Origin: Cenococcum geophilum 1.58
Taxonomy: Eukaryota; Ascomycota; Dothideomycetes; Gloniales; Gloniaceae
Direction: 5' to 3'
Assembly: GCA_001692895.1 (NCBI GenBank)
Contig: KV748205.1
Span: forward strand, 744,001-808,000
DNA length: 64,000 nt
Part shown: in pieces, positions 31,761 to 43,373 of the stretch
Position numbering within the stretch: the first letter of the stretch is position 1
Layout of the letters: the number at the start of each line of letters is the position of its first letter
The notes under the pieces: generated by a model
The model's input: the letters and a program-made list of their open reading frames with translations, nothing else
Database searches by the model: none
Told to the model about the DNA's origin: nothing
Program-made: the position numbers and the translations under genes

Positions 31761-33082
31761 TCATGAATGCAGCCCGATATACCCGTTATACGCCAGACTC
31801 CTAGAAAAATCACTCGCGTCGCCCGTGCCTGTCCAATAGAATAGACCCGCCAATCCGTTCTGCCTGGCGTAGTTGGCCTTCATCTTCACAGTCTGCGGGT
31901 TGTCGTAAGTGATGAAACCTCCGTCTCCTCCGATACAATAAGCCGCCCCAACATGCTCATCCACATGCTCTTGCGCGCCGGGTCTCGGCAGGTCCTTGAA
32001 TTCAAAGGTACCTTCTTCGCCCGCATGCCCGGAGTATGGATGCCCAACGGCATGCGCGCCCAAGAAAGAACGTCCGTAGGCAGGAATGCCCAAAAGGATT
32101 TTATTGGGCGGAACGCCCTGCTTGATCATATAAGACACGGCGGAGTGGCAAGAAACAGTAGCGTCATCGTTGTGGGGTTGTTGCGGGGTGAACAATTGAG
32201 CGTGATGCCCACAAGTCTTGACCCAAGGACCGGAAAAGTCGTAGGACATTAGATTGACCAGATCGAGGTATGCAGTTGCATGAGCTAAGTTGATGTTCCT
32301 AAGGGCCCATTCTCCGGCAGGGAGAGCTGAAGTTAGAGTAAACCTGGGAGCCGGCAAGTATGTTCGCAGTCGTGCTAGAAGATGGACATAATCCACTCCC
32401 TGTTGTGGATTTGAGGGATGCTCCCAATCGACTGCAGACTCAGCAAACGAGCAATGGAAAATAGTTTGCAAGCAGCTTACTGTCAATACCGTCAAGATCG
32501 TACTGGATCACTAGCTCTCGGGCTGTCTGCGCAAACCTGTCTCTTGATGTGGGGTTTCGAGCGACTTCTGCGAAAGGTTCACTGCCTTTGCCACCACCGC
32601 CTACGGAAAGAATGACCCTTAAGACGGTGTATTTGCTTTTTAGGGCTGCAAAAGCGCTGAGGCAACCCTTCGTGCCGTCGACATCGATTTGAGAGTCGGC
32701 CCACTCATCGCTAAGCTATAAGATGTTAACCAGAACTGTTGAAAGTAAGAATGAGATGCGGTTATACGTAGACAGTGCCATCTAGCTTGACCCTTCAAAG
32801 GCAAGTGTCAGCTACTGGAGCGGACCACAGCTGTGAGAACGGCCTGAGGGTCACTTACCAAGCAAAAGCATAGAAGACGTGGGAGATGACATCGAGATTC
32901 AAAGACGACGGCGGCTGGTCTCGGTAGATTCTCCAGTTAGGGTAATAGACGCCATTGAAATACATATTGACTGGTGGTGGACAGGAAGGTGTGGGGGAAT
33001 ACGTCGGGCGGTGTCGGCCCATCATCTGCTGAGTGGACTGTATTAACCAATTAGGTCGGTGGGGACCAAAGATGCCAGCCAT
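31761..33082 (-). CDS. GH18 chitinase without obvious signal peptide
   Basis: Hydrolyses beta-1,4 bonds of chitin. Exons on the minus strand: 32859-33082, 32768-32792 (25 nt), 32481-32715 and 31761-32431; the sum is 1,155 nt (384 aa). The GH18 barrel shows GVYYPNW (about 44-50), the SxGG motif SVGGGG (120-125), the catalytic DGIDIDWE (158-165, acid Glu165, codon 162 split by intron 3), MSYDFSGPW and the C-terminal FYWTGTGD. All catalytic residues are intact. The start is uncertain: 33082 is the first in-frame ATG; those at 33025 and 32965 are alternatives, the last closest to the conserved domain. No hydrophobic signal sequence is visible, which suggests an intracellular or unconventionally secreted enzyme, perhaps for wall turnover or autolysis. 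Confidence 0.9.
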
Positions 33083-34839
33083 TGCTTGCTGCTTTGCTTC
33101 AGGTGCAGGAAAAAGGCCGGGGCAGAGGAGGGCGGGAAATTCCGAGTTCTTTCTCAACACATGTTGAAGGGGACGATTTTGAATATAAGTAGAGCCAAGT
33201 GACTGTATATATTTACCGCACTGAGCTATACCATATTAGCGTTGAGAGGCAATAAGAAGCATAAAAGAGGGTCGGGTCATGGAAGGCAGCCTTCTGCTAC
33301 GACCGGTGGCTTCGTGTCTGTAGATTTGAGGAGCCGTTGGGACAGAAGGAAAATAATTGCCTGCGAGATCGGGTGTGCGTGTAAAGGACGGCTCCACCAG
33401 GACATTTAGCTCCGGTGTGGTTCCAGGCCGGGAAACGAAATGTATCTTACGTTTTTCCAACAGTTCACCTGCCCCTATGGCTGAAGGTCATGGTACAATG
33501 GGTGCGGCCGGGTGTCTGAGTCTGGGTAAATGACCACGATTGGCGTCCCTTAAGCTGGGAGGCAGCCCCAGATGCACTCCATCCTGGCTTGGGACGATGG
33601 TTGACGGCCGGGGTGGGTGGGCATTTGGTCACAGACCGATGAGGCTTATGAGCACTTGAGCAAAGGCTTATTCCGATCAGTTGGCTGACCCCATGCTAGC
33701 AAGGTCCAACAGCACATCTGGAGGATCTGCGCAAGCGGCTGTTTGGGGCTAGCTGGAGCCTTGGAGGTGATGGAGGGTGAAGGCGTGCATGGTGCAGCTC
33801 GCCTCTTCCATTTTTTGGGGTAGTGGAGCAGCCATGCAGCTCTTCTGGCCCAAGCAGGCCGGCTGTCAACAAGCAGGGCAAGCAGGGAAGGTGGGGAACG
33901 AATGGGATGCGTTCCTCACGCGTAAGATGCATGGCCGCCGGGGGAACAGGGAGCATGGAGAGCTGTGAGGGACGTGAGGGCCACCACGAGGGCTACGAGT
34001 GTTACAGTACGAGGCGGCGATGGGCGATGCGTTGGGGTCGGATCCATCATGGGGAAGGGACACGGCGAAGAGCACGGGGAAGGGCAGCTGGGCACGACGG
34101 AGGGAAAGCCTGCCAATAATAATGACGCCTCGGCGCAGAGGAGCGAAGCCGGAACGGGGCCAGAATTGCGAATTGTGATCACTCGCATCTGCCCTTCCTG
34201 CCATCCACTTCTGCTCTCCTGCCGGGCTGTTTCCATGTGAGTGGCAAATGAGCACGGCATCATCCCCACCAAGCAATGTCGTCGCGCATCATTGTAGCTG
34301 TTCTCAGGCTTTGCCGCCAGTCGTGCCAATAAGCCTTGGCAACACCGCTTAAGCCCCTCACCATGGTGCCTGTGGTGCGGGAGTAAGTCCGCCGAACCTT
34401 GCATGAACATGCTGAAAGATCGACCGCCAAAGTCCACCATCACTGCCCGCCATCACTGCCCATCAGTTGCCCCAAGCTGACCTCGTTCCACACCTGAGCT
34501 CGACGAGGGACATGGAAGACACCCAGACACCGAAACCATAAAAATTTACACCACCACCAGAACCACCAAGCTCGCCCCCCAGCCTCAAATCCTCATGCGT
34601 TTCAACCGTCCGGTCATCACCACTGCATACACTTGACGAGTACGAGCTACCTACATCACCATCGGGCCCCTTCCCTGGTCCACTTAGTGGAGCTGCTCTC
34701 TCACCGTTCCGCAAATCACCGTGGCTGCATCGCCGCCCAGATCGTGCATGCGCATCTTTGATCCCTCCACACCCAATCTCGAGTCTCCTAGGTAGCCACC
34801 GACTTCTGTTGCCGCCGTACAGTCGACCAGCGGCTCATC
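33083..34839. other. Divergent intergenic region between chitinase and YTH1
   Basis: About 1.76 kb shared upstream of two divergently transcribed genes. Many overlapping open frames of 60-175 codons exist on both strands at 33696-34714, but they lack recognised domains and overlap each other. They are taken as chance frames in G+C-rich DNA or leader sequence. Confidence 0.55.
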
Positions 34840-35684
34840 ATGGCGGTAGATGTGCAGAGACCCGCTGCGATGGATCAGATCACCCAGCCAGCAACGCAGC
34901 CTGTCTACAATTTCAGCTTCAGCGATTTCCTTAGACGCGAGTATCGCTTTGGCCTGGATCCGAACCGGCCCTATTGCAAAGCGTACATGCAGGGCCATTG
35001 CCCCCTGGGCAACAACTGCCCAGACAAGCATCACGTTTCGTCCTCCTACAACAAGTATGTAACCAGTTGTTTTCTGCAGCCTTGGCCCCACCAACCCCTG
35101 CCGCATATCAGATTTTGCTAACCTGGATTCAAACATCTAGTCTCGTGTGTAAGCATTGGCTCCGTGGCCTATGCAAGAAAGGCGACGCATGCGAGTTCCT
35201 GCATGAATACAACCTGCGTCGAATGCCTGAATGCTCATACTACGCCCGCACCCTGACCTGTTCCAACGGTGATGACTGCCTATACCTGCATATAGACCCT
35301 GAATCGAAACGGCCACCATGCCCACATTACGATCGAGGCTTCTGTCCTCTCGGCCCGTACTGCGCAAACAAGCACGTGAAGAAAGACAAGTTATGTCCTT
35401 TCTACCTGGCAGGGTTCTGTCCGGAAGGCAAGACATGTAAGAACGGAGGACATCCTCGCTTTCCGCAAGATCTCAAGAAACCCGAGGTTCGCATTGAGAA
35501 GTCCAGGGAAGAGCTTGAGAGAGAGCGAGCGGCTAGGGAGTTGGAACGGGAGAGAGAAGAAGAGCGGGAGAGGGAGCGGGAGGAAAGGAACCCGAACACT
35601 GGCGGTCAGCAAAAGTTTCGGGGCGGTTGGCAAGGCGATCGGAAAAAGCGGAGAGGTGGCAGACATCGCCGGCAAGGCTATTGA
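34840..35684 (+). CDS. YTH1: Yth1/CPSF30, mRNA 3'-end processing zinc-finger protein
   Basis: Subunit of the cleavage and polyadenylation factor that helps recognise the poly(A) signal in pre-mRNA; nuclear. Exons 34840-35054 and 35141-35684 flank an 86-nt intron with a GCTAAC branch site; 759 nt, 252 aa. Five CCCH zinc fingers are complete: C46-H64, C75-H93, C103-H122, C132-H150 and C157-H176, the last with CX7CX5CX4H spacing. The N-terminal [19 protein letters not shown] is typical of the family. A highly charged Arg/Glu stretch (about 185-225) and a Gly/Arg-rich tail follow. The ATG sits in the good context ATCATGG. Length and finger count match other fungal Yth1 proteins. Confidence 0.96.
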
Positions 35685-37862
35685 GCGGTCAGGCGCGGCC
35701 TGCTCAAAATCTCCACCTTTCTCGTCCCATTGCTGGAATTTTCGTGTATTACTTTATTATTGCTAAGCGAGGGGCCCAGGATGGATTGCGCATATTGGCA
35801 GATCACAGCTGCAGCACGGCAGATTAACCTCTGTAGGGCTGATGATCGACGGCGTCCTTAATATCGCACCAGATCTTCGTATCTTCGCCCGGCGGCGAAA
35901 CCTGGCCTAACGGGTGCCGGGCCGGACTTTCCGCGCGCAAGGATAGACTCTTCCATACGCCTCTTACATCTACAATTCCTATATAGGAAAACAATATCCA
36001 TCTCCAAGAACCACCCGCTAGCGTGTTTTTCTAGTCATTGGAGCATATGTGCGCAAAGGCTGCATAATTACTGTTTTCAGCTTAGGACGGTGGTGGAACT
36101 GACCGAAGATTTGCCGGTTCCGTTACGAAATTGCTCTCGTCAGCAGAGCAATCCAGCGATGTCAGCCAGCATAACGCCGCTATTTCTAAGAAGAAGCCCC
36201 TTCCTTTGCGCGAGTCATTTCTCCCTTGTTAGTTCAACCGACTAATAGTTCAGCCTCTTATGCATGAGTCAGTCAACGGCCCTTGGCCTATTTGTTGGTC
36301 GGACGATAAACTCAAATCACCTGGAGACTTGGGATATTTTTGGTCCATTGCCGTATCATTTCAGACCATGTCTCCAATTTGCCGCACGTTGCTTTAAATT
36401 CTCCCCACTGCCGTGTGCTTGGGTTCTTTTCGACTTAAGAAATTTAATATATCCCTTCGAGCGGTGACGTCCATCTCTAAGTTGGTCCGTGCGGGAACAG
36501 TAGACTTCCTAAGCACGAACGATTTGATTTGGTTGATTTAATTGGCCAGTCCTTATCGATAACAGATGAACGCAATCACCGTGCGAAGGGATACGCCTTT
36601 TTTGTATGTATGTTGAGTTTAAGATACATCATGCAAAAAAACCTCAGTTACTCTCAAAGAAGCCACACCCCGTTGCCGGAGTACGGTCAGTCCGCCTCTG
36701 TCTAATTTCAAACCGATTTGACATTTATCTCTGATAAAGTAATGACTTTACGATAAGACTATCGAAATTCTATATGTCTTAACTTCCCTAATTGACTTTT
36801 TTATATAGATGTCTCGGGATACGAGGTCAGTCTTTTTAGTCTACGTACACCAACCCTTCCCTACTAATATATACTAAGTAACTTAGTAGTTAAGTCTAAA
36901 GATGTATTAGCTTATCTCTTAACCCGCCGGTACCCTGTGTGGCTAATTACTCTTAATAATACCTTCCAATCGTACTTCCAGTGATATAGACCTTGTTCAA
37001 CCGACTCAATATAACGTTCAGCCGAATCGATGTGCTTAAAAACCACTACAGAAGCCATGGCCGCTGCCCGATTTTACTCCTACGACGATTCGATTTGGTT
37101 GACCTGATTGGCTAGTTCTTATCGATAACGGTAGGACGAATTCCGGTTAAGGGATATATTAATTTTATAGTGTCAGACTAGGCTGGCGAAAAATAGATAT
37201 ATGATGCTCTATGAGGAAAAATCTAAGGGACTCGATGGCCCGAAAAGATATGTACAAGGTAGCCCGCGTACTGTCACGTGACCTGTCACGTGCACGTCGC
37301 CGAGCTCAAAGAGACAGCCCAAGTACCCCTTACCAACATATAGTAATTTAATGTAGGTAATAGGGTTATAACGGTCAGTATAGTTATGACAGTTTAAAAT
37401 ATTAAAATACTGCTGAATATTCGATTACAAGCAAAAAGGCGACGGTGCCCTACCGTTATAACTATGGCGACCGTCATAACCCTATTACCTACGCTATAGA
37501 TATCGCCAGCTTTGTATATCTGAGTACGGGCGCCGCTATCTAATTTAATTGGCTGGCCCTTATCGATAACCTGAGGACCGAATTGACGTTGCAAGGGAAT
37601 TTCTGAACATATGAGACCATACCTTTGTAGGTTTAGTACAGCCAAGATACCACCCACACAACCGAAACTCCGGATTAGCCGCCTGACGACTCTCTATCAA
37701 GTCCCGCAGGATGCTTTACTCAGGCTTCACTTCCTAGCCTGCAATCGCCTTCCGGAGAAGTATTAGATCAGTAAACGCTGGGCTACATTTCGTAAGATTC
37801 CTTTTTAAGCATCTCCGTTAGAAACATTCAATCAAGAAATATCAGTGTCAGTCGAAGTTCTG
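35685..37862. other. Long intergenic region with repeat fragments
   Basis: No gene was recognised in 2.2 kb. From about 36480 the composition drops and fragments of a dispersed repeat appear: a CCTTATCGATAAC-containing block at 36518-36563, 37085-37130 and 37536-37590, and 37186-37345, which matches 41937-42100. A CACGTG-rich palindrome (GTCACGTGAC) is at about 37275-37285. Upstream of 36480 nothing notable is seen. Confidence 0.6.
36480..37660. repeat. Scrambled copies of the piggyBac-related dispersed repeat
   Basis: 36480-36500 (GTTGGTCCGTGCGG) and about 36965-37020 (CCAATCGTACTT, GACCTTGTTCA) match 42485-42640 in the other element. 37186-37345 matches 41937-42100. Order and spacing differ from the 41.76-kb copy, so this locus is rearranged or composite. 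RIP-like AT bias is present. Confidence 0.6.
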
Positions 37863-38318
37863 ATGCAGGCCCGGAACAGTTACAGGCAGCAATCGCATCA
37901 CCAACAGGAAGTCTCCTCTACAGGTGGACCGCGGGAGGTGGCATCGAAGAGAAGGCGGGTGGTAGTTTCAAAGAGAATGATTAAGGTACTGTGGTGGCTA
38001 GTGGCGGTAGCCGCAGCCCTTGGTCTGGGTGCTTTCGTGTTACCTATTGCGGGCGGATTACGGCTATATACGTTAATCTTGAGTTTGATAACGTTCATTC
38101 TCTACGGTTACGACAAGGTACAGGCCTGCATTAATGGATGGCGAGTGAGTGAGAAAACTCTTCATGTGTTCGAGTTTTTCGGAGGCTGGCCTGGAGCTCT
38201 TATTGGTCAGCATTTCTTCAGGCACAAAACGGCGAAGCTATCATATCAGATCACGTTCTGGCTCATCTTTGTAGTGCACCGGCTTTTTTGGTGGGCTATA
38301 TTCAGGAGTGGCTCTTGA
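37863..38318 (+). CDS. DUF1294 family membrane protein
   Basis: Single-exon gene of 151 aa. The start is set at the first ATG (37863); the frame extends six codons upstream to a GTG that is not a eukaryotic start. The conserved DUF1294 pattern is seen: YGYDK, a WRVSEKTLH segment, FFGGWPGALIGQ and FRHKT-K-SYQ-TFW. Hydrophobic segments at about 40-62, 67-85 and 130-147 suggest three membrane spans. The N terminus is basic and polar. Bacterial relatives are small membrane proteins, sometimes fused to cold-shock domains; the biochemical function is unknown. It lies alone between a repeat-rich spacer and a convergent small gene. Confidence 0.85.
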   Translation: MQARNSYRQQSHHQQEVSSTGGPREVASKRRRVVVSKRMIKVLWWLVAVAAALGLGAFVLPIAGGLRLYTLILSLITFILYGYDKVQACINGWRVSEKTLHVFEFFGGWPGALIGQHFFRHKTAKLSYQITFWLIFVVHRLFWWAIFRSGS

Positions 38319-38856
38319 ATCCCTAAAAATATATACGAGAATACTTCGAATGCCTTACATTGATTCCAACGGAGTTGCGAAGGAGTCTTTTGGCGCCGAT
38401 CGCTGCGAACACAAATATGTCGGATAGGTCTTGTAATTTCCTGGGGCACACTTCTTTTGGTCAAAAGAATTCTACCTATGTGCCCTGTCTCTACTCAGCG
38501 CCCATGCAAATCCTAATCAACAGTGCATCCACAAGAGATCAGTCGACAGGGCCAAAGCTGTGGGGTCACAAAGAAACTGCATTCGTCAAGAATCGTAGGT
38601 CTTCAATCCCCTAAAGTGCACTGCGAAGGCATCTGTTCCAACACCCTATTCAATCTTACATGAAATATGACAATCATTCCAGAACCAAACCAGACTCAAA
38701 AAACCACAACATCCATTAGTCGTGGCGATCGTTTCCATTAGGGTTTCCGAGCGCCGCGTATCTCCAATTGTGTTAACGTTCAGTTTCGTCCTCAGCATTC
38801 CACTAGGAGTACGTCTTTACCCGCTCCCAGACCCTGCCTACCATTGGCGATTCTCG
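38319..38856. other. Convergent intergenic region
   Basis: Separates the 3' ends of the DUF1294 gene (plus) and the 104-aa gene (minus). No conserved frame is seen. Confidence 0.5.
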
Positions 38857-39224
38857 TTAGCGACCAGTGAAGTCTTTTGTGAGATCATCTCCAAGGTCAC
38901 CAGTCTTTTCGCCAATAGGATTATTCAGTCCTCCACCAATGACGTTGCCAAGGCCTTTCTTCAAGTCCTTAACATCTTTCTGGTCAGAAGCTGGCATCTT
39001 GCCGATTTGGTCTGGATAGCTGTTAGGAAATTTGGAAGCTTGGATACATCGAGGCTATACTGGCCTTTGACGAGATAGGAAGCTTTGTTCTCCCCCATGG
39101 TCTTCAAGGCTTGCTTTTCCATCTTCCGCTTGAGCTCCGGAGGGATGCCGAAGAAGTAGATGGCAATGGAAATGGCGGCAACAATGCCAGCGAAGGCAGT
39201 GAGAACGGATGTAGTAGTTGGCAT
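38857..39224 (-). CDS. Small conserved fungal protein, 104 aa, with a probable GC-AG intron
   Basis: Exons 39065-39224 and 38857-39011 on the minus strand; 315 nt. The first exon encodes MPTTTSVLTAFAGIVAAISI, a hydrophobic segment suited to a membrane anchor or signal, then a basic helix FFGIPPELKRKMEKQALKT. The second exon encodes a polar, Gly-rich tail (KKGLGNVIGGGLNNPIGEK) ending DDLTKDFTGR. It resembles small uncharacterised proteins common in filamentous ascomycetes; function unknown. The 53-nt intron begins GCCAGT and ends CCAG, giving VKDQIGKMPASD across the join. A GT donor five bases downstream stays open only with a 41-nt intron ending at CTAACAG and gives a poorer match. The gene shares a 715-bp divergent promoter with the kinase. 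Confidence 0.75.
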
Positions 39225-39939
39225 TTTGTGGAGGTTCAGGCAGTCATGCGATAGCAAAAAGGGAATAAAGATGAAGGCTTGAGAGTTTACGAACAGTAGG
39301 CTAGGAATTTTTCCAATCGGTGCCTAGACGAGTTGGTATGATAGAGAAAGAAGGAATGATTGCCATGCATCGAGGATAAATATATTTTGTGCTTGAGCCA
39401 TGACGTCTGTGAGGATGGTCGCTTCCTTGAAATGATCCCTTGCTGCAGCTCATGGTCGTTTAACGCGGTCCAATTGCTTGGCTGCAAAGACGTTTTCTTG
39501 AACGCAGCGCGCACCCAGTCGTGCCGCCAAACTCGAATGCGCTCTCTTGATGCTTTGCGGCATGCCAATTTCAGATCTCGAAATGCTGAGCTCATCACCA
39601 GAGATGCGCGCAAGGTGTGCAACAAGCGTCTCACTCAGCCGCAGCTCAGCCGCAGTAGGAGGCTTGTACGCCGGGAAGGAGCGATGAGCCCCCCACTTGA
39701 CTCAACCCATCGACCTCAGTCCTGCTTGCAGGCTATTTATATCTGAAGCTTCTGCGCAATAGGACTGCACTAGTCTTTACAACTTCCCTGTTCCATTCTT
39801 CTCCCAATATTACCGAGGCCATTAGTGATATTATACCCTACTCTAGCAATCAAAGTTGTCCTTATCACCCCGCCTCCTCTGCAGCCTGATCTCGAAGGAC
39901 AGCGCAGCATTAGGGCTCTGCTACTGAAACTTGTCCACA
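39225..39939. other. Divergent promoter region of the 104-aa gene and the CaM kinase
   Basis: No gene was recognised. Open frames on both strands at 39287-39746 overlap each other and show no domain. Regulatory sites cannot be named with confidence. Confidence 0.5.
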
Positions 39940-41438
<1,499 letters not shown>

Positions 41439-41762
41439 GCTTTCAAAGAAAGGATTCTACACATGAGTGTGGGTGGAGATTCGCATGGTGTTTCATGCTC
41501 TATTCGGCTCTATTCGGCTCTATTCGATTCTATTGTTATTGGATGAGGCGGTCCTCAGGTTGGAGCTAAGTTGGCCTCTGATTATTATTTTTGTTAGCGA
41601 TGCCCTGTTGGAAGCCAATGCCAAAAGCAGGACCAATAGTTAGCTAGGTTCACCTGTATTTTTCATTTGGCGTCTCCTATCACGAGCCGTGGATGTTAGG
41701 CATTGTTGCTTTTGATGGTGTGCGGTGCATTTGCCCATCAGCCCAACCACCCGCACTGCTCC

Positions 41763-43138
41763 TTATCTCACAAATCAGACGCTTCGTGGAGAACAGGGGG
41801 AGCACGTGCGTACTGCTCCCTATTACCCCCTGGATTCTCTGCGAAGCGTCTGAGATCACAGTCGCAAAATCAACCACCAACCTTACTACACTACCAAATC
41901 ACCGCCAAACCTTACTACCTATCAGACTACTGACTGGGCTGGCGGAAAAATATATATAAAAGGCTCTATGAGGGAGAATTTAAGGGGCTCGATGGCTAGA
42001 GAAAATATCTACAAGGTGGCCCGCGCACTGTCGCATCACCCTTCACGTGCACGTCACCGAACTCAAAGAGACTGCCCAAGTACCCCCTACCAACACTACC
42101 TTTTCTACGTCTAATTACTCCAAAATACTACAAGGAAAAAGCCCTTAAACCCCTCTATCTACTCCACGTGGTAGCTACATTGCAGCTATATTATATAAAA
42201 AGTTAAATATAGGTAGTCAGTTTAAAATCCACGAACATGCAGTTTAGAACCTAATTCGTTTTCTGTGACGATATATCTTATGCCTTAATATAACAGATAT
42301 AGGGCTAATGTATATAGGGAGAAATAAATATTTAAAAGAACCCATATATTAACAACTAATATTGTAACTATCGTGGTTGGGCCGTAGTTTAATAAAAACG
42401 GATAAAATTTGATTTTTTTAAAACATTCAGTTACTTCGCTGCAGAATTCAAGGGGGTATCCCTACACGTCAAGGTCCTCAGAGTAAGTGGTCCGTGCGGA
42501 ACACCGTTTTTAAAAAGACAACGCGTATATCTATATAGAATTCAATCATCAATTACACCGCCACCATGCTTTCCAATCGTACTGGAATTAATGTAGGTCT
42601 TGTTCAGAAGGCCTAATATAACCTTTGCCCAAATAAAATGGCGAAAACAGCTCCCCCCATACCCTAACCGTTGCCCGAATTCGAACCTCTATTAATAATT
42701 AGGACGACTATGACCTACTAAACCTTCCTTCTAACGTTAATATATATAACCCTTTCGAGTTATTCAGACTATTCTTCACGGATAAGATTATGGATAAGCT
42801 TATAGAGTGGACAAATAAGCACGCGGAGCTCTATCCGCTAGATAAGGAAGCAGAACACCTACGCGTATGGTAGCCAATATGCAGGCAGGAGCTCTACGCG
42901 TACTTCGGAGTGCTTATTTAGATATGAATTAATATAGAGCCGGCCATCAAAGACTACTGGAAGGACCCAAACACACATGGCAGCCTCTTATTCCTGAGTA
43001 TAGGCACTAAATTTAGCTGATCTGACTGGTCGATCCTTATCGATAACCTGAGGACCCGAATTGACGTGTTAAGGGATAGGGAACGGTGCGCACGTGCTTT
43101 CCCCATTTTTCCATGAAGCGTCTGATTTATGAGATTAA
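41763..43138. mobile_element. Degraded piggyBac-related element with TTAA-type ends
   Basis: The left end 41767-41812 and the reverse complement of the right end (about 43085-43134) share TCTCAYAAATCAGACGCTTC and continue to GCACGTGCG. The bases outside are TTAT (41763-41766) and TTAA (43135-43138), fitting the TTAA target duplication of piggyBac elements. A transposase fragment lies inside. A second inverted copy of the end sequence (GCGAAGCGTCTGAGAT, 41839-41854) suggests a rearranged left end. AT-rich middle with RIP-like decay. Confidence 0.6.
42690..43020 (+). pseudogene. piggyBac-type transposase (DDE_Tnp_1_7) N-terminal fragment
   Basis: Reads NPFELFRLFFTDKIMDKLIE, then WTNKHAELYP, then after a TAG the stretch QELYAYFGVLI, two more stops, and INIEPAIKDYWKDP. 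The sequence of FxLFxLFFT, a --W-PLT-EEL-AF-G-LI-MG--like segment and IEDYW is characteristic of the start of the piggyBac transposase domain. The catalytic aspartates would lie downstream and are missing. The stops sit where Trp or Gln codons would be converted by RIP. Confidence 0.75.
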
Positions 43139-43373
43139 CTGCTCCCGCGATCCCACCGATTTTCACTGTTGTGGTCACAGCCATCCGACACGTGATTTCT
43201 TGGACGCACAGACCAATCTAGTGCCGTACAAACGCCAGGGTCGAAAGCGCAGGTTTGAAGTTGAGGCTCAATAGAAGCCGTTGCGCATCGCTGCAATTCG
43301 ACCACCACATCTATCTTTCCGGAATCCCCTTATTTCTAGCTTGTCTAGTCCATGCGACCGTGTTCGCGACGAG

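Larger units (their letters stand above)
41439..43373. other. Intergenic region occupied by a degraded transposon
   Basis: 41498-41534 contains three copies of GCTCTATTCG in tandem. 41763-43138 is a piggyBac-related element (separate entry). The last 235 bases are the RSC4 promoter and leader. Confidence 0.6.

Noticed and set aside
33696-34714. Several overlapping 60-175 codon frames upstream of YTH1
   Set aside because: They overlap on both strands, have no domains, and lie in a divergent promoter region.
39287-39746. Opposing 115- and 128-codon frames between the 104-aa gene and the kinase
   Set aside because: Mutually overlapping, without domains, within a divergent promoter.
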